From Acanthococcus lagerstroemiae (Eukaryota; Arthropoda; Insecta; Hemiptera; Eriococcidae): a stretch of DNA of 64,000 bases. Position 1 is the first letter of the stretch; every line of letters starts with the position of its first letter. Both the position numbers and the translations under genes were made by a program. The stretch lies in contig CM063112.1 of the NCBI GenBank assembly GCA_031841125.1, positions 7,466,603-7,530,602 on the forward strand. Direction: 5' to 3'. Below are positions 21,046 through 31,990 of the stretch, one piece after another. A model generated the notes under the pieces. It saw only the letters and a program-made list of their open reading frames with translations. It was not told where the DNA came from and did no database searches.

Positions 21046-22270
21046 TAGGCTTTTGGTATAGATAACGTAAACAATAACAATATTCTTTGGGTAACTTCGG
21101 TTACGGGTGATCATCGATAGCCACTAGAAAGAAAACACCCGATTCTATTTATGTATTTATTTATTTATTTGATTCGATTGATTAGAAAAACGAACGATTA
21201 GAGCGATAGTCTGTTGTATTGATGGTCGTTGGCTCGGAGACTCGGGACTACATTCGTTTCTTGTTACTTTCTAAGAACATTATTCTTGATCTGATTTATA
21301 AATGCTGTTTTATTACTTAAAGTACTTCGGTATTATTTACTCGATGTTATTTTTTGAAAGGGCAGTGTACAATGGAGTTCATAACTTGAATGTAATTGTT
21401 TGCCAACAAACCTCTGGAGTAACCGCCAGTAATTTCATTCGACATTGTTTCGTTTACCTCCAGAACTCGCGAGCGAGTTCTCGTTCTGGATAAGATCTAG
21501 AAACGAGACGACTATAAACACTGGAAGATCGTGAAATAAAGAAGATGGAGAGGGGAGGGTGTAATTACTGTTGGGTTTCAGTGTACACACAGGTGGTAGA
21601 TAGGATTCTATGGTCACACCTGGCAAAATGAGTAGTGGGCGCCCGTGGGTCAAGAACCTGTGGATCGTCCTTCTTGACAGTCGCGCCAGGGAGCCGCCGC
21701 CATCGAACCCAACACCCCGTAACACCTTTCACCGAAATCGGCATTAAGAAAAGTTGATGTACGATGAAAGAGGTGCCATTCATTATGAAACACGCAGATA
21801 GCATACGGGCTGTCTGGGCTTCCTTCGACCTCGAACCGAGTCGAGGGACTCGAAAGAGGCCGTGCTATCCGAGTACGCGCGCTTTTGCAATGCGACCGCG
21901 TGTCTACGACGTATAAAAACCTGTCGGGACAGTATTTGCGGCGCACAACCGGCAAACCGGTAATAGAATCATCGTTATATTGCCGCTTCATTCACACGCG
22001 CGATATTGCTGTCAGCGATATCGCAATGCGAATGGAATTCACCTTGAAATGGCGACCTCCATTGTCGTGCATTTTCGCGTACTCGCGCACAACTTTCCGG
22101 AGTAAAAATAATAACGTCCTCTAGTTGAACCCTGGCCAAGAAGAGCGAGCCAGAAGAAGCGACGAGAGCGGAAAAGAAATTGAATCGTACTTTCGCGAAA
22201 ACGTTTTCGAGCGTCGGAGAGTTCAGATGAAAAATACGACTGCACGACTGGCAGTCACGATGATAAGCCG
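21046..22270. other. Unassigned; microsatellite and CpG-richer part
   Basis: A short TATT tract lies at 21150-21170. At 21461-21490 there is a compact palindrome with GAACTCGC and GCGAGTTC arms. From about 21800 the sequence becomes CpG-richer. Frames of 80-113 codons on the minus strand (21435-21991) have no recognised domain. Confidence 0.3.
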
Positions 22271-22530
22271 GGCCCATAAAAAGGGTTGAGTGTCCAGATG
22301 CCGGCCGGCTCAGTCAGTGTTGAACCGAGAGAAACCGTTACCTTTTTTCATTGATGATTGATATCTTCGTCTGAAACGGACGTCTAGACTGCGTCGACCC
22401 TGCCATACCCGCCTCTTCTGGCAGTATTCATTAATCAACGTCTCGTCCGGAGTGTCAGCGTCCCCAGAAGAGAAAAGAAATACACGCGCTTGGAAGTTAG
22501 GACCGTCATTGTCAGACAGATCAACAGGTG
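22271..22530 (+). promoter_or_regulatory. Possible promoter and first-exon region
   Basis: An ATAAAAAGG box at 22276-22284 is followed about 35 bases later by TCAGTCAGT (22310-22318), close to the arthropod initiator consensus TCAGT. Downstream, CAACAG followed by GTGAAG at about 22527 could be a 5' splice site, and the region is CpG-rich. Spacing between box and initiator is slightly long, and no coding exon follows. This is a weak prediction. Confidence 0.2.
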
Positions 22531-22969
22531 AAGTAGAATACTCGCTGTAATTAGCGAACTTCTTGCATTTGCATTTCCGAAAATCGATCCTTGCGAATCG
22601 TTACCTGGTTGTATAGATGCGCTGACAGACTCGTCAATCGGAGCCGTGGGTGGACTTACAGACTCCGCGGCTTCGGCGCGCTCCGCTCGGAGAAGGCGCC
22701 TGGAATAGTGAAGTGGAAAAGGGAGAAGAAGAAAAGATAAGAATAAAACTAATCAACAAAGCAGTCCCATTCTGCCGACAAAATCATAGTAGGTAATCAT
22801 TTTTTGAGAATAGGGGTCAATTTTTGGCCTATCTCGCTTTGTGTTTTTGGGTTATCTTGATTTTAATCCACATTGGTCAATTTTGATCAGATTCAGTCGT
22901 TTTTCTCTTTTGTCGTCATTGGTAGTCACAATTTGTGACACTGACTGAATGATGGATATCCCCCATAGG
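22531..22969. other. Unassigned sequence
   Basis: CpG content falls after about 22720. Nothing recognisable as gene or repeat. Confidence 0.35.
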
Positions 22970-23284
22970 CAGGGTGCACACCTACGAAATTAATTGCATG
23001 AAATATGTTTCATGAAATGTGAAAAATGTGTATGATACAACCGTTCACTAATTAGCAACAGAGCAGCGCATACTACGAGTATGTTGCGAGAAACAAATAT
23101 TCCGTGCAAATATATCACAAAACCAACGGATGTGCTTCATCAGAAAATATTGCGCAACTTCCCCAGTATTGTTGACGTTTTGTCCTAGTTTTTCATACGA
23201 TGTATTTTTTGAATGTACACTGAAGTGGCAGTTTATTGTATACAATTTAGTTACATAACTTTTACTTCTTAGATGTGCGCCCTG
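22970..23284. mobile_element. TIR element, 315 bp (CAGGGTGCACACC ends)
   Basis: CAGGGTGCACACCTACGAA at 22970 pairs imperfectly with the complement of CAGGGCGCACATCTAAGAA ending at 23284. The interior is AT-rich and non-coding. I could not find a matching TSD of 5 or 8 bp, so the call is on the inverted ends alone. Confidence 0.6.
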
Positions 23285-24064
23285 CTCTAGTGTTCACATC
23301 TTTCTGGGAACATCGTGTTTGACACGCTCTCAGTCAGGTTAGTGTGAACGCAGCTTTATTTTTCCACTGGTTTTGGATGCTATATGGACAGGTGTTCCTG
23401 ATAACACGCATATAAGCTGTGGCATGTCCCGAAATGCAGAGGTAGGGATAATTCTTCAATGGTTGAACTCGCGTGGACCGTCTATGGATAACTTCCCATC
23501 GCCACCGGTCGATCCAAACCGGTTTCAGACGTTACATTTCGCTGACACAAGACACGCTGGTATCACAAAAGCCTAGCCACATAGTTTCTAGATGGTGAAG
23601 GAATGTTATCACTATCCAGAAGCGGTTAAAAAACTAAAGTTGCGTTTACATTAACCTGACAGAGAGTTTGTTGAAAGCGATGTTCTTGTAAAAACAAACT
23701 CTCTAGGTGAGTAATCAGTTTGTCAGATGTTAGAACAACAAATGTAAGGTGATTATATGGTAGCAGAGTGTGGTGGCAAGTTTGTAGATGGTTGTAGAAA
23801 CTTATCTGCTACCATTTTGTCATATTGCATTCATTATTTACAGCGATCTATTGATCTATTCCTTGAACATTGGAACGAACGTATATTTCAGTTTCAATCA
23901 ATTTTATTGCTCAATTGTTCATACATCCATCAAAGAGAAGTTATTGCAGCATCTTATGCTCGAATTCTCTCACCCAAACTGAATCCTGAATCCTTTTGCC
24001 TTCTTTACCATGTACGAATTCATGACATTATGATGTCATGGAAAGGGGTTGTATCCAGACATGG
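23285..24064. other. Unassigned, with short hairpin
   Basis: A perfect 12-bp stem (AGAGAGTTTGTT at 23661-23672 and its complement at 23693-23704) encloses a 20-base loop. The stem is too short for a typical microRNA precursor. A plus-strand frame of 103 codons (23757-24068) is not recognised. Confidence 0.3.
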
Positions 24065-24365
24065 GTGAATTTAGTTTGCGAAATTGTGAGTTTGTAATCT
24101 TGTTCAGTTTTTTGATAAATGTGAATTTGAACTGAACGATGGTAAAAGAAAAATAAACTTGAAGCTCAAACTTCTCTTCTTCAAACTTGAACTTTTTTGG
24201 TTATTCACTTCGAGTTCACTGGGCAGTTGTTGCAACATGTACTAGCCGTTTCACATATTCATAGATAATGAACTTGAGGACTGTGTGAATTTGAAGCTTG
24301 AACTGAACTTCAACAAACTGTTTTTCTAGTGAACTTGAACTGAACTTGAACAAGTGGACAAGTGC
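24065..24365. repeat. Degenerate GAACTTGAA-type repeat
   Basis: About 300 bp contains many overlapping GAACTTGAA and TTGAACTGAAC words on one strand and their complements. It may be a MITE interior or a decayed simple repeat. No clear terminal repeats were found. Confidence 0.5.
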
Positions 24366-24411
24366 TCTGTTCTATGAACTTAAACATTTTTATACCATTC
24401 ACGAACTTTTA

Positions 24412-25109
24412 CAGGGGACGTTCACAAAGTAAGGTAACAAGGGCCATTATGAAGTTTAACAGTGGAATAATAACGTTTAATTTTATCGCTCATTTCTACA
24501 CTACGCATCTATCAGCATATCTGCTTCTACTATACCTATGTACATTTATCATCGACGTGTATAAACCAGTATCATATAACAAAACCAATGGAATAAATGC
24601 GTCAGTCAAGAAGCAAGGTGTCTACAGGTTTGGAAAATTTGGAGTTTGGAAAAAGTCAGGCATTTGAAAAGTAGGTCAGGAAGTTTGTAAATAGTCAGGA
24701 AATTCAACAATATTTTTAAGAAGCTTGGAAAAAAACAAAGAATGAACTCACGGAAAATTTTTTTCATCGTTTAATTTTACTTCAGCACTCCCTAGAGTCG
24801 TATTCTACAAATAAAAACTGTGCATTGAATAATATCAACTTCAAATTTCAGTTCATTTTAACCATAGCGTCTAGTAGTATAAACATAAATATAATACTGT
24901 CTATACTGTAAAGGTTTAAAGAAGAGAAAAAAGAAGTTTGGAAAAAGTCAGGAATTTATATTTTTCCATTCTTGTAGACGCCTTGGGAAGGTAACTATGT
25001 TGAGAAGTAGTTTATGGTTGTATCTACTCAAATTTTGTAAAATAAATTTTTTATGATTTATAGCTACTTCATAACAGCTCTTGTTACCTTACTTTTTGAA
25101 CGCCTCTCA
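24412..25109. mobile_element. TA-flanked TIR element containing a nested MITE
   Basis: CAGGGGACGTTCACAAAGT at 24412 and the complement of TGAGAGGCGTTCAAAAAGT ending at 25109 share a further stretch including AAGGTAACAAG. TA flanks both ends (24410-24411 and 25110-25111). Without the nested 24614-24985 MITE it would be about 320 bp. The TIR core is shared with the 11800-15442 element, which suggests one family. Confidence 0.75.
24614..24985. mobile_element. CAGGG-family MITE nested in a TA element
   Basis: The ends CAAGGTGTCTACAGG and the complement of CAAGGCGTCTACAAG are flanked by AGAAG (24609-24613) and GGAAG (24986-24990), which match at four of five bases. Internal GGAAAAAGTCAGGAATTT words tie it to the 19227 and 37554 elements. 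Confidence 0.75.
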
Positions 25110-25111
25110 TA

Positions 25112-25361
25112 TCGACACCTTAGAGCTAAATAGTGCTTTCTGTATTTTTGCGGAGAAATGAGTTATTGGTATCATTGGAAAAGAAATTTCATGCTCTATT
25201 ATGTGCAACACTGCATGTTGATGTTGGTAAAATATCAACTTTACATAAGCATGACGTCTTGATTTCGTAACACAGGAGTGGGAGGCTATTGAAAACTTCT
25301 TCTCCCTCTTCTGCCAATTTCAGTAAAATGTAGATAGCACTATTTTGCTCTAAGGTGTCGA
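25112..25361. mobile_element. TA-flanked MITE, 250 bp
   Basis: TCGACACCTTAGAGC at 25112 and its complement ending at 25361 form TIRs that extend about 28 bp with AATAGTGCT. TA flanks both ends (25110-25111 and 25362-25363). The left TA is the same dinucleotide as the right TA of the neighbouring element. Confidence 0.8.
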
Positions 25362-25384
25362 TATATTATCTCTGGTTCTTAGAC

Positions 25385-26035
25385 ACTTTTGCTCGATTCA
25401 GGTCAGATTTGGTCTTTTGGTTGTTTATGGCTGTTTTTGATTACGTTTGGTTTCAGTATTAAACTTTTGGGGCTCTGAAGAGATTCGAAGAGTTTAGAAA
25501 ATTTTATTCGGATTTCGCCATTTTTGGTCATCTATTAGTTTGGGTAGGATTTAGTTCGTCCCGATTGATTTTGTTTGTTTAACGTAGTTCCGTGTCGTGT
25601 TTCATTTTGGTCCTAAATTTAGTTGGCTTTGTTTTAAGACAATTTTAATCAGATTTTGTCACATTTAGTCGAATTTGGCTTGTTTTTGGTCTTTCCATTG
25701 GTTTACGTTGGACTTGGTGGAATTTTTATCGAGTTTGGTTTCAGTCGTAGATTTTGGTCTATTTTAATCGTTTAGGTTTGTTTGGTAGATTTGATCCTAT
25801 TGTAGTTTAATTTAATCGATTTTGGTATTTTTGACTATGTGTGATGTTGGTTAAATTTTGTCTAGTTTTGTCGACTTTGGACACATTTGGTCATTTTAGG
25901 ATAATTTTTGTCAAACTCGGTCACATTCAATTGACTTTGGCCCTTTTATTGATTTGGTTGGATTTTTTCATTTTTGGTCATTCTTGGTTGTTCTTTATCG
26001 TTTTTAGTTTTGGTCGTGGATTCACTTGACTTTAA
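25385..26035. repeat. Degenerate TTTGGTC-rich low-complexity tract
   Basis: About 650 bp is G/T-rich on the plus strand, with recurrent TTTGGTC, TTTTGGTT and GTCGATTTTGG words at irregular spacing. A short open frame in it is a product of the composition. Probably an old, decayed minisatellite. Confidence 0.55.
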
Positions 26036-27542
26036 ACGGATTTAACGAGACAGTCGCAGACCCAGAAAGTAATAGCTGAACCACCGACCCATGATGTTTG
26101 GATCATTATTACGCTCTCATAATCGTGGCTGAATTAGTATAGGTCAACCAGAAATAGCAGCAATCTCGGACGATTTGTACTTATGACTTTTTTCTTCTTA
26201 GTGATGAATATGAAAATACCTTCTAAAGTGTGCTATCAAATTTTTTTGTCTCGGGGTTCTCGCCTATGTTACAATTTTTTCGAAATTTCTGTTCGTTCAT
26301 TCTGCAGATATGTTATCATTTCCCTCGCGCATCTTGTTGGAACCTTCAACCAGCTCTATTTTCGAAATCAAGTTATTCGTTATGTCTCTAGGGACAGTAG
26401 GGACGTCTCGAAGTTAGTCAAGTTATTTGTTATGTCACTAGGGACATTGGGGTCCTCTCGACTTTGCAACGCTATCCAGTGTCATCAAATGACCTTTGAG
26501 CGATCAAATGATTTTCGACCAAGTCTGCCCGCGTTCGACCTCCTTCCAGCCGGCTTTTGGGCCGGAAATTGCAAGTGAAAATTTCATTTTTCCTAGAGAT
26601 GGATAAGAGGACAGGTATAAGCCTAAAACTTATCATGATTTTACAGTTGTAATTACTAAGGGACTTTACTCCTCGACCGCTTCAAGGTCCAACCTTTTCG
26701 TCGACACTCTACAAATAATTTTACTCGGCAATTGATGGTAAATATCAGTATCTATGTGACGTGATTCCGTTTAGCGTTGTTGATAGATTCATATTTTGTT
26801 GTACAGGATGTAAAAATTCATTAGCTTATCAGACTAGTGTTGACAGTGTCGCAGTGGCGTGCATCCTGTTGCAGTTATCAGCTATTTGCATTGATTCACT
26901 CACACATATCTTAAATTTGCAGGCATGTTGTAAACAAACCACCTCACTTTATCTTCTTAGGGACTCAGAATTGAACTTTGAGAATTAAAATTACAAGTCT
27001 GTCCCATGGCTTCAGTGAGAAAATTAGTTCCAAATCAAGGTACCAAGGATTTCTAAGAATCCAGATGGAGCTTTGTGCTGTAGGGGGTTGAAAGGCCCTC
27101 CAAATTCATGTTTTCCAAGAAACTCGGGAAATATCAACTGTAGGCGAAAACTTTTTAAACAAAATTTATTCCTCGTTAAATTCTACGCCGGGAAGATCTC
27201 GTCATTTTTTCGTAATCACCCTCAGAATGTCCTAAATAAGAGGTTGAAAATGATCTTTCATTTTGCCGAACATTAACACCAACCTGATGGGAAAGACGTT
27301 GATTTTTTGGTATTGTTTCGATCCCACCGTCTTCAGCGAGCAGAAAGGATGCAAATTACGAGGTTAATATGATCACCTATAGTCAGTCATATAAAAATTA
27401 GCGGTAAAATAATATCTCGATAATGCGATGTACGGTATAACGGCATTCGCATCCGAGTTCATCTGTGAGTTTGGGAGAGACGTCACCGATTTGTTTCCTA
27501 TAGTTTTCGATGAATAAATGTTTCTAAATAGTTATTTGGTTT
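26036..27542. other. Unassigned sequence
   Basis: A small internal duplication with TTATTCGTTATGTCTCTAGGG-like and TTATTTGTTATGTCACTAGGG-like words lies near 26370 and 26424. A plus-strand frame of 131 codons covers 26183-26578 but shows no recognisable motif. No repeats with defined ends were seen. Confidence 0.3.
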
Positions 27543-27752
27543 GCCTCTTATACTGGTAACCTGATTACCTGTCTCGTTGCTAAAAGCTAAATTATAGAAT
27601 GTTAGTATGTGGGCATCAGTTGTGTCAAACTTTGGATTACTCGAGTTGCTGAGTTCATTTTTAGGGTCAATTCAGCTGTAACCCCTGTTCAGAAGACTCC
27701 ACAGAAAGCTGCGACCTGATCCAAGTATTCAGCTTTTTGTATTTCATTTGGC
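27543..27752. repeat. Dispersed direct repeat, copy 1
   Basis: About 210 bp including ATGTGGGCATCA, CAAACTTTGGATTACTCGAG and AAGTATTCAGC recurs at 29352-29552 with moderate divergence. Family unknown. Confidence 0.65.
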
Positions 27753-28746
27753 TGAGGCCTAGTTAAATTGATCCAGATACTTTCTACCTACCTAATTTTG
27801 TCCTAGGTTTTCGTTAAAATCGTCTGTAATAATTGAAGATGTTTATAATAATTCTCGTATATTTTCTCCAATAAGTAGTACATAAAACTCCCTTTGTTCC
27901 TTTTCCGAAGTATTTAATGTTGAAGCATAGGTTTATTTCTTGGTCTGGTTTTATTTTTAAAATAGCTAACCCTCTAGATAGTCTTCTGATTTCTGTTATT
28001 CGATTAAAGCATAGTGTCTAAAAAGTTTACTCCTCTCAATGTGATGCTCCCAAAGTAATAAAAGATGTTTTTGTTCCTTCTTTTAACTAAATTCTCGCCG
28101 TTTCTTCTGAAAAGCTTATTACGTCATTGTTTGTTCCTTTTATTGCATTTTCGAGTTCGACGAGTCTTTATTCACTTGCCAGACCGTGACAGTTATAATA
28201 CAGGGTACATAAATATTAAACTTTTTTGTTGCCTTTCCCCTCTATCCCGCTGTAACTCATAATTTGAAATTGTTTTAATCTCAGGTGATAGTTTTTTGTG
28301 TCTCATGCTCCACAGTGCCCACTCCCCGGCTGGAACATGTACTATTTGTTTGTTATTTACACTGTGATGCTTTAAGTAGATTTGAGTTTAACATGTTCGG
28401 TGGCTTGCTTACCTTTGACAGCTAGTTTGCTTTGGTTGTTAGAGTTTGTTTTGTGACTATTAACTGTAAATTCATCCATCAAGCTTTAGATCCTTTTCTG
28501 TCCCGTCGAGTCTGTCTTAATTGCTTTCTGCATTCTCAAGTTCTGCTCCGCATCTGCCACCTGCCTTCCTGGACTGCGAACCTTCACTGATCGTTTCTTG
28601 GATCCTTAATTTGCTGGTTCTTCTTGTGTGAGCTACCAAAGTTTAGATTCGTGGTAACTTTTAGCTGCTCTTCCGGTACAGTCTTATTGCCTTGCTATGT
28701 TCATCTTTATAGGACATTGCTGTTTCTGAGCCACGCATATTGGATC
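27753..28746. other. Unassigned AT-rich sequence
   Basis: Nothing recognisable: short frames only, no inverted or direct repeats with clear ends. Confidence 0.35.
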
Positions 28747-29080
28747 CAGGGTGCCCAGTTCTGGAAAAGTCAGGGAATTTTGAAATTCTGGAAAGTCAGG
28801 GATTTTAGGAAATATTTCTGGAAAATGCGTAATGTATATAACAGAGCTTCCAAAAGTGTATCTTCATGGGTTGAAGCCGAAATAAAGCAAATTAATTGAG
28901 TTTTTTTGATTCTTATATCTTAGTTTTGTTTTAAAGTGGAAAAAATTCAGATATGGCGCATATCTTTTCGCACGCCCTGGAACTTTATTTAGCTACTTTT
29001 TGGACCACTTTGAAACGTGTCCGGGGAAGTTTGGGAAAAGTCAGGGAATTTTATTTTAGAAAATGAAATTGGACATCCTC
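28747..29080. mobile_element. CAGGG-family MITE, 334 bp
   Basis: The left end CAGGGTGCCCAGTTCTGG and a degraded right end (complement of GAGGATGTCCAATTT) carry GGAAAAGTCAGGGAATTTT words just inside, as in the 19227 element. The flanking 5-mers GGATC (28742-28746) and GGATA (29081-29085) match at four of five positions. Confidence 0.6.
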
Positions 29081-29351
29081 GGATATCATCCGCAGTATGC
29101 CAATATGTTTTTGCCGCTGCAGCACATTCTTTGTGTGGAGGGTAAATGGTTTAAGTAGTAGATTGGTTATGGAGATATTCGTACCCCATACTCGTCCCAT
29201 TTAGCTTGTTTTTTTTTCAATAACTGTCTCATAATACGTATTTGTTGTCATGATATGAAAATTTGGTTATGATAAATGGTGTACTCTATCTATATGGCAG
29301 CTGATGCGCTGTTCTTATGTCGTATTCTCGTAGTTTTACTCCTAGTTTATC

Positions 29352-29552
29352 CGCCTCTTTGTGACCTGTCTTGTTGCTAGAAGCTTTTAATTATTGGAAG
29401 TTTTGTATGTGGGCATCAATTACATCAAACTTTGGATTACTCGAGTCGCTGAATTCATTTTTGGGGTCATGTTAGCTGTAACCCCTGCTCAGAAAGCTCG
29501 ACAGAATGTTGCTCCCTAAGCCCAAGTATTCAGCCTTCAGTATTTCAGCTGG
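29352..29552. repeat. Dispersed direct repeat, copy 2
   Basis: Copy of 27543-27752 in the same orientation, 1.8 kb downstream, with point differences and small indels. Confidence 0.65.
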
Positions 29553-30045
29553 AGCCTTCAGCTACAATAATGTGAAACATTTGGCCAAATCGAGTTATAA
29601 GTATTTTGGGGACCATAAATTTCAAATTTGAACTTTCTACTCATCTATCAGTCTCGCGTGTTAGTAGAAGAAAAATGGGGAGTACATTGACCCTGTGTTT
29701 TTAAGGTGTAAAGGGAGGCATGGCCTAATTCTTCTTCTTTGGAGTGAAATTTTGATGCCAGCAAAAATTGAGTGTATATTTAGTGTAGTCATCAGCTGAT
29801 TGGGTGTATAGTATAGTATAACTGGCTATAGGAACCTTGGTGTAATATGCGTATATTATGTGTTACACCAGGGGAAGTTTGCGTGAAGGCCATTGTTACA
29901 CGGGCGGAGGTTGCAGTGGTTGCGTTAGGCAAACTTCCTGGTGTTACGTCTGATTTCCTCGGGTGGAAGTTGTAAGACATTGAAGTTGAGGTGTGAGGTT
30001 TGTCAGTACTGGAGAAATGATGACGCAAGGGTTGAAGTTGTAAAC
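29553..30045. repeat. Short inverted repeat in unassigned sequence
   Basis: TTACACCAGGGGAAGTTTGC (from 29863) and an inverted near-copy ending near 29947 form an imperfect 20-bp stem around about 45 bases. No TSD. The rest of the interval is unassigned. Confidence 0.35.
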
Positions 30046-31620
30046 TGTATTAAGACTTTCACTTAACTTAGTATGTATGTCACAGTGAAAGTCGATAATT
30101 CAGGGAATGTTAATAATGACTAACGATTATTAACATTGACGGACTGTTTTAGGGAAAATAGATAATAAAAATGTTTATTAACATTAACTAGGTATTGTGT
30201 ACATTAACTGGTGACTATTTTGATAATCGCAAGCTGTGCCTAGTGAAAGTTGAAAAAATACTTCTCGCATCGTCGAAAAGTCAAGACAAAAAAGATTTGA
30301 TCATTATTTGTATGAATTACCTGTAAATAGAAATACTATGTAAGTGCTCATGCCACTAGTCTGGCAGCATATTCTTCCATGCCTTTGCCAGAATTCTGTA
30401 ACCCCCCCCCCCACCACTTTCCCAAACAACCATTACTCAAAAGACATAATTCAAAGCTATGGCAAAAAAAATAGTTGCTTTTTTGTGGGTGGGGGTAGCC
30501 ACATCATGTACAGCCTATTGGCTAGAGACGTGGGGACCATATGGATTACATTTTTGAGCAGAGGTTCATGGCTTTCACAAATGATATGAATTTAAGGCTT
30601 TAGGTGTCAAAGAGCAGCGATTCTGGTGTTGAGTTTAGGATACGTGAGTTTCGCTAGGATTGGAATTTTGAGCATTGGATAATTACATGGTTAATGGAGA
30701 CAGGAGTATTACATGTAACGCAGGTTGGTTGGGGTAGTTTGTTCAGGATATAGCTAATAGCTATGAGTGAGCGTGGAGTGTCCAGTTCTCAGTCTGAAAA
30801 GTATTGCTACGTCTTTTCTGGACTTTTGGTAGGATGTTGTCAAGGAGTGAACTGTGGTTTTTATGTATTTTAGTTTGTTGGGCGGTGGAACTTGACTCCA
30901 GTGTCATTGGAAGGATAATTTTGTCGGTTAAAACACTTCATGAAAAAAATGAATGCATCGAATGCCTAATCGTTACTGCATATGCAGAGGACAGAGCTGA
31001 GGGAGGAGGAGGTGGATTAACCTTCCCTAAACAATTGCTCAAGTGAATTTGAATGGAATTCCAAGATGTTCCATATTTTCCCTACTCCATTTTTTAGCTC
31101 AAATTTCTCTTTTTATAGAACAATCAAGTTAAGGACTTCAAGTCACAAAATTCTAAGGCAGGAAAAATTGATTTAACGAAACTACAATACAGGGTATCTA
31201 CCAAATATAAATTTGTGAAATTCATGACCTTCTCATAACTTTTTTTTTTGGGGTTCAGAATGCTCATCTTAGGGGTCTTAAATTGCAAAAACAAAAACTA
31301 ATTTTGACATTTCAGCGATACTCATTCAACTCGTGTATCTGATATTGTCTGATAGTCGTAATAAAGGCAAATTTTCGAGTACATTAATTATCAACTTTCA
31401 CTACAAGCTGATAGCGATTATCGATAATCACTAGTTAATGCACACAATATCTAGTTAATGTTCAAAAAAAATTTTAGTTGTCAACTTTAACTACCTCTCG
31501 TAGGTGTTATCGATAATGACTAGTGATTATCGATAGTATCTAATTATTGACTTTAACGGTAACATGTACACAAACAACAGTACTTGGACTTTCACCTAAC
31601 ATAGTATGTACAACAAAAAA
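30046..31620. repeat. Inverted repeat pair around ~1.2 kb
   Basis: Sequence near 30180-30258 with ACATTAACTAGGTATTGTG and TAGTGAAAGTTGA is matched in inverted orientation near 31385-31465. The word GACTTTCAC(T/C)TAAC followed by TAGTATGTA occurs in direct orientation near 30054 and 31590. The enclosed sequence contains a poly-C run at 30402 and one orphan CAGGGTATCTACC end at 31190. A decayed TIR element is possible, but its ends are unclear. Confidence 0.45.
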
Positions 31621-31705
31621 CAGGGGCACGGGGATGACTTTACAATGAGACTTAGTTTGCCCTTGCTAGGTCAAAGGTTGTAGGCGTCGCGTTGGTTTTC
31701 TCCCG

Positions 31706-31990
31706 GAGCACCAGACACCTGGATGCTGTAATGGAAGAGTATCGGAGATTCCCACCTTGAATATCCGTGATGGCGCACCAGACACCTGGATGCAGCACGC
31801 AGCGGAGTCTGTTGAAGCAGAATTGCGACCTCTTTTCGGTTTGTGCCCGGAGCACCAGACACCTGGATGCTGCGACGGGAGCGTACCGAAGGTTCTCAAT
31901 TTGGATATCCTTAACAGTGCACCAGACATCTGAATGCAGCACGCAGCGGAGTATACCAAAGCAGACTGTATCGGAGTCTTAACGAGATGT
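31706..31990. repeat. Alternating tandem repeat (2 x ~142 bp)
   Basis: GCACCAGACACCTGGATGC or a close variant starts at about 31708, 31776, 31851 and 31917. Spacing alternates between about 68 and 75 bp, so the true unit is a dimer of about 142 bp. Alternate sub-units continue as TGCTG-type and as CAGCACGCAGCGGAGT. A minus-strand frame of 228 codons (31666-32352) runs through it. That frame is explained by the repeat, has no recognised domain, and is not called as a gene. Confidence 0.8.

Noticed and set aside
23661..23704. 12-bp perfect hairpin as a microRNA precursor
   Set aside because: The stem is too short for a Drosha/Dicer substrate, and the flanks do not extend the pairing.
31706..31990. 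CRISPR-like repeat array
   Set aside because: Intervening segments are themselves repeated, spacing is not that of spacers, and the surrounding DNA is eukaryotic.
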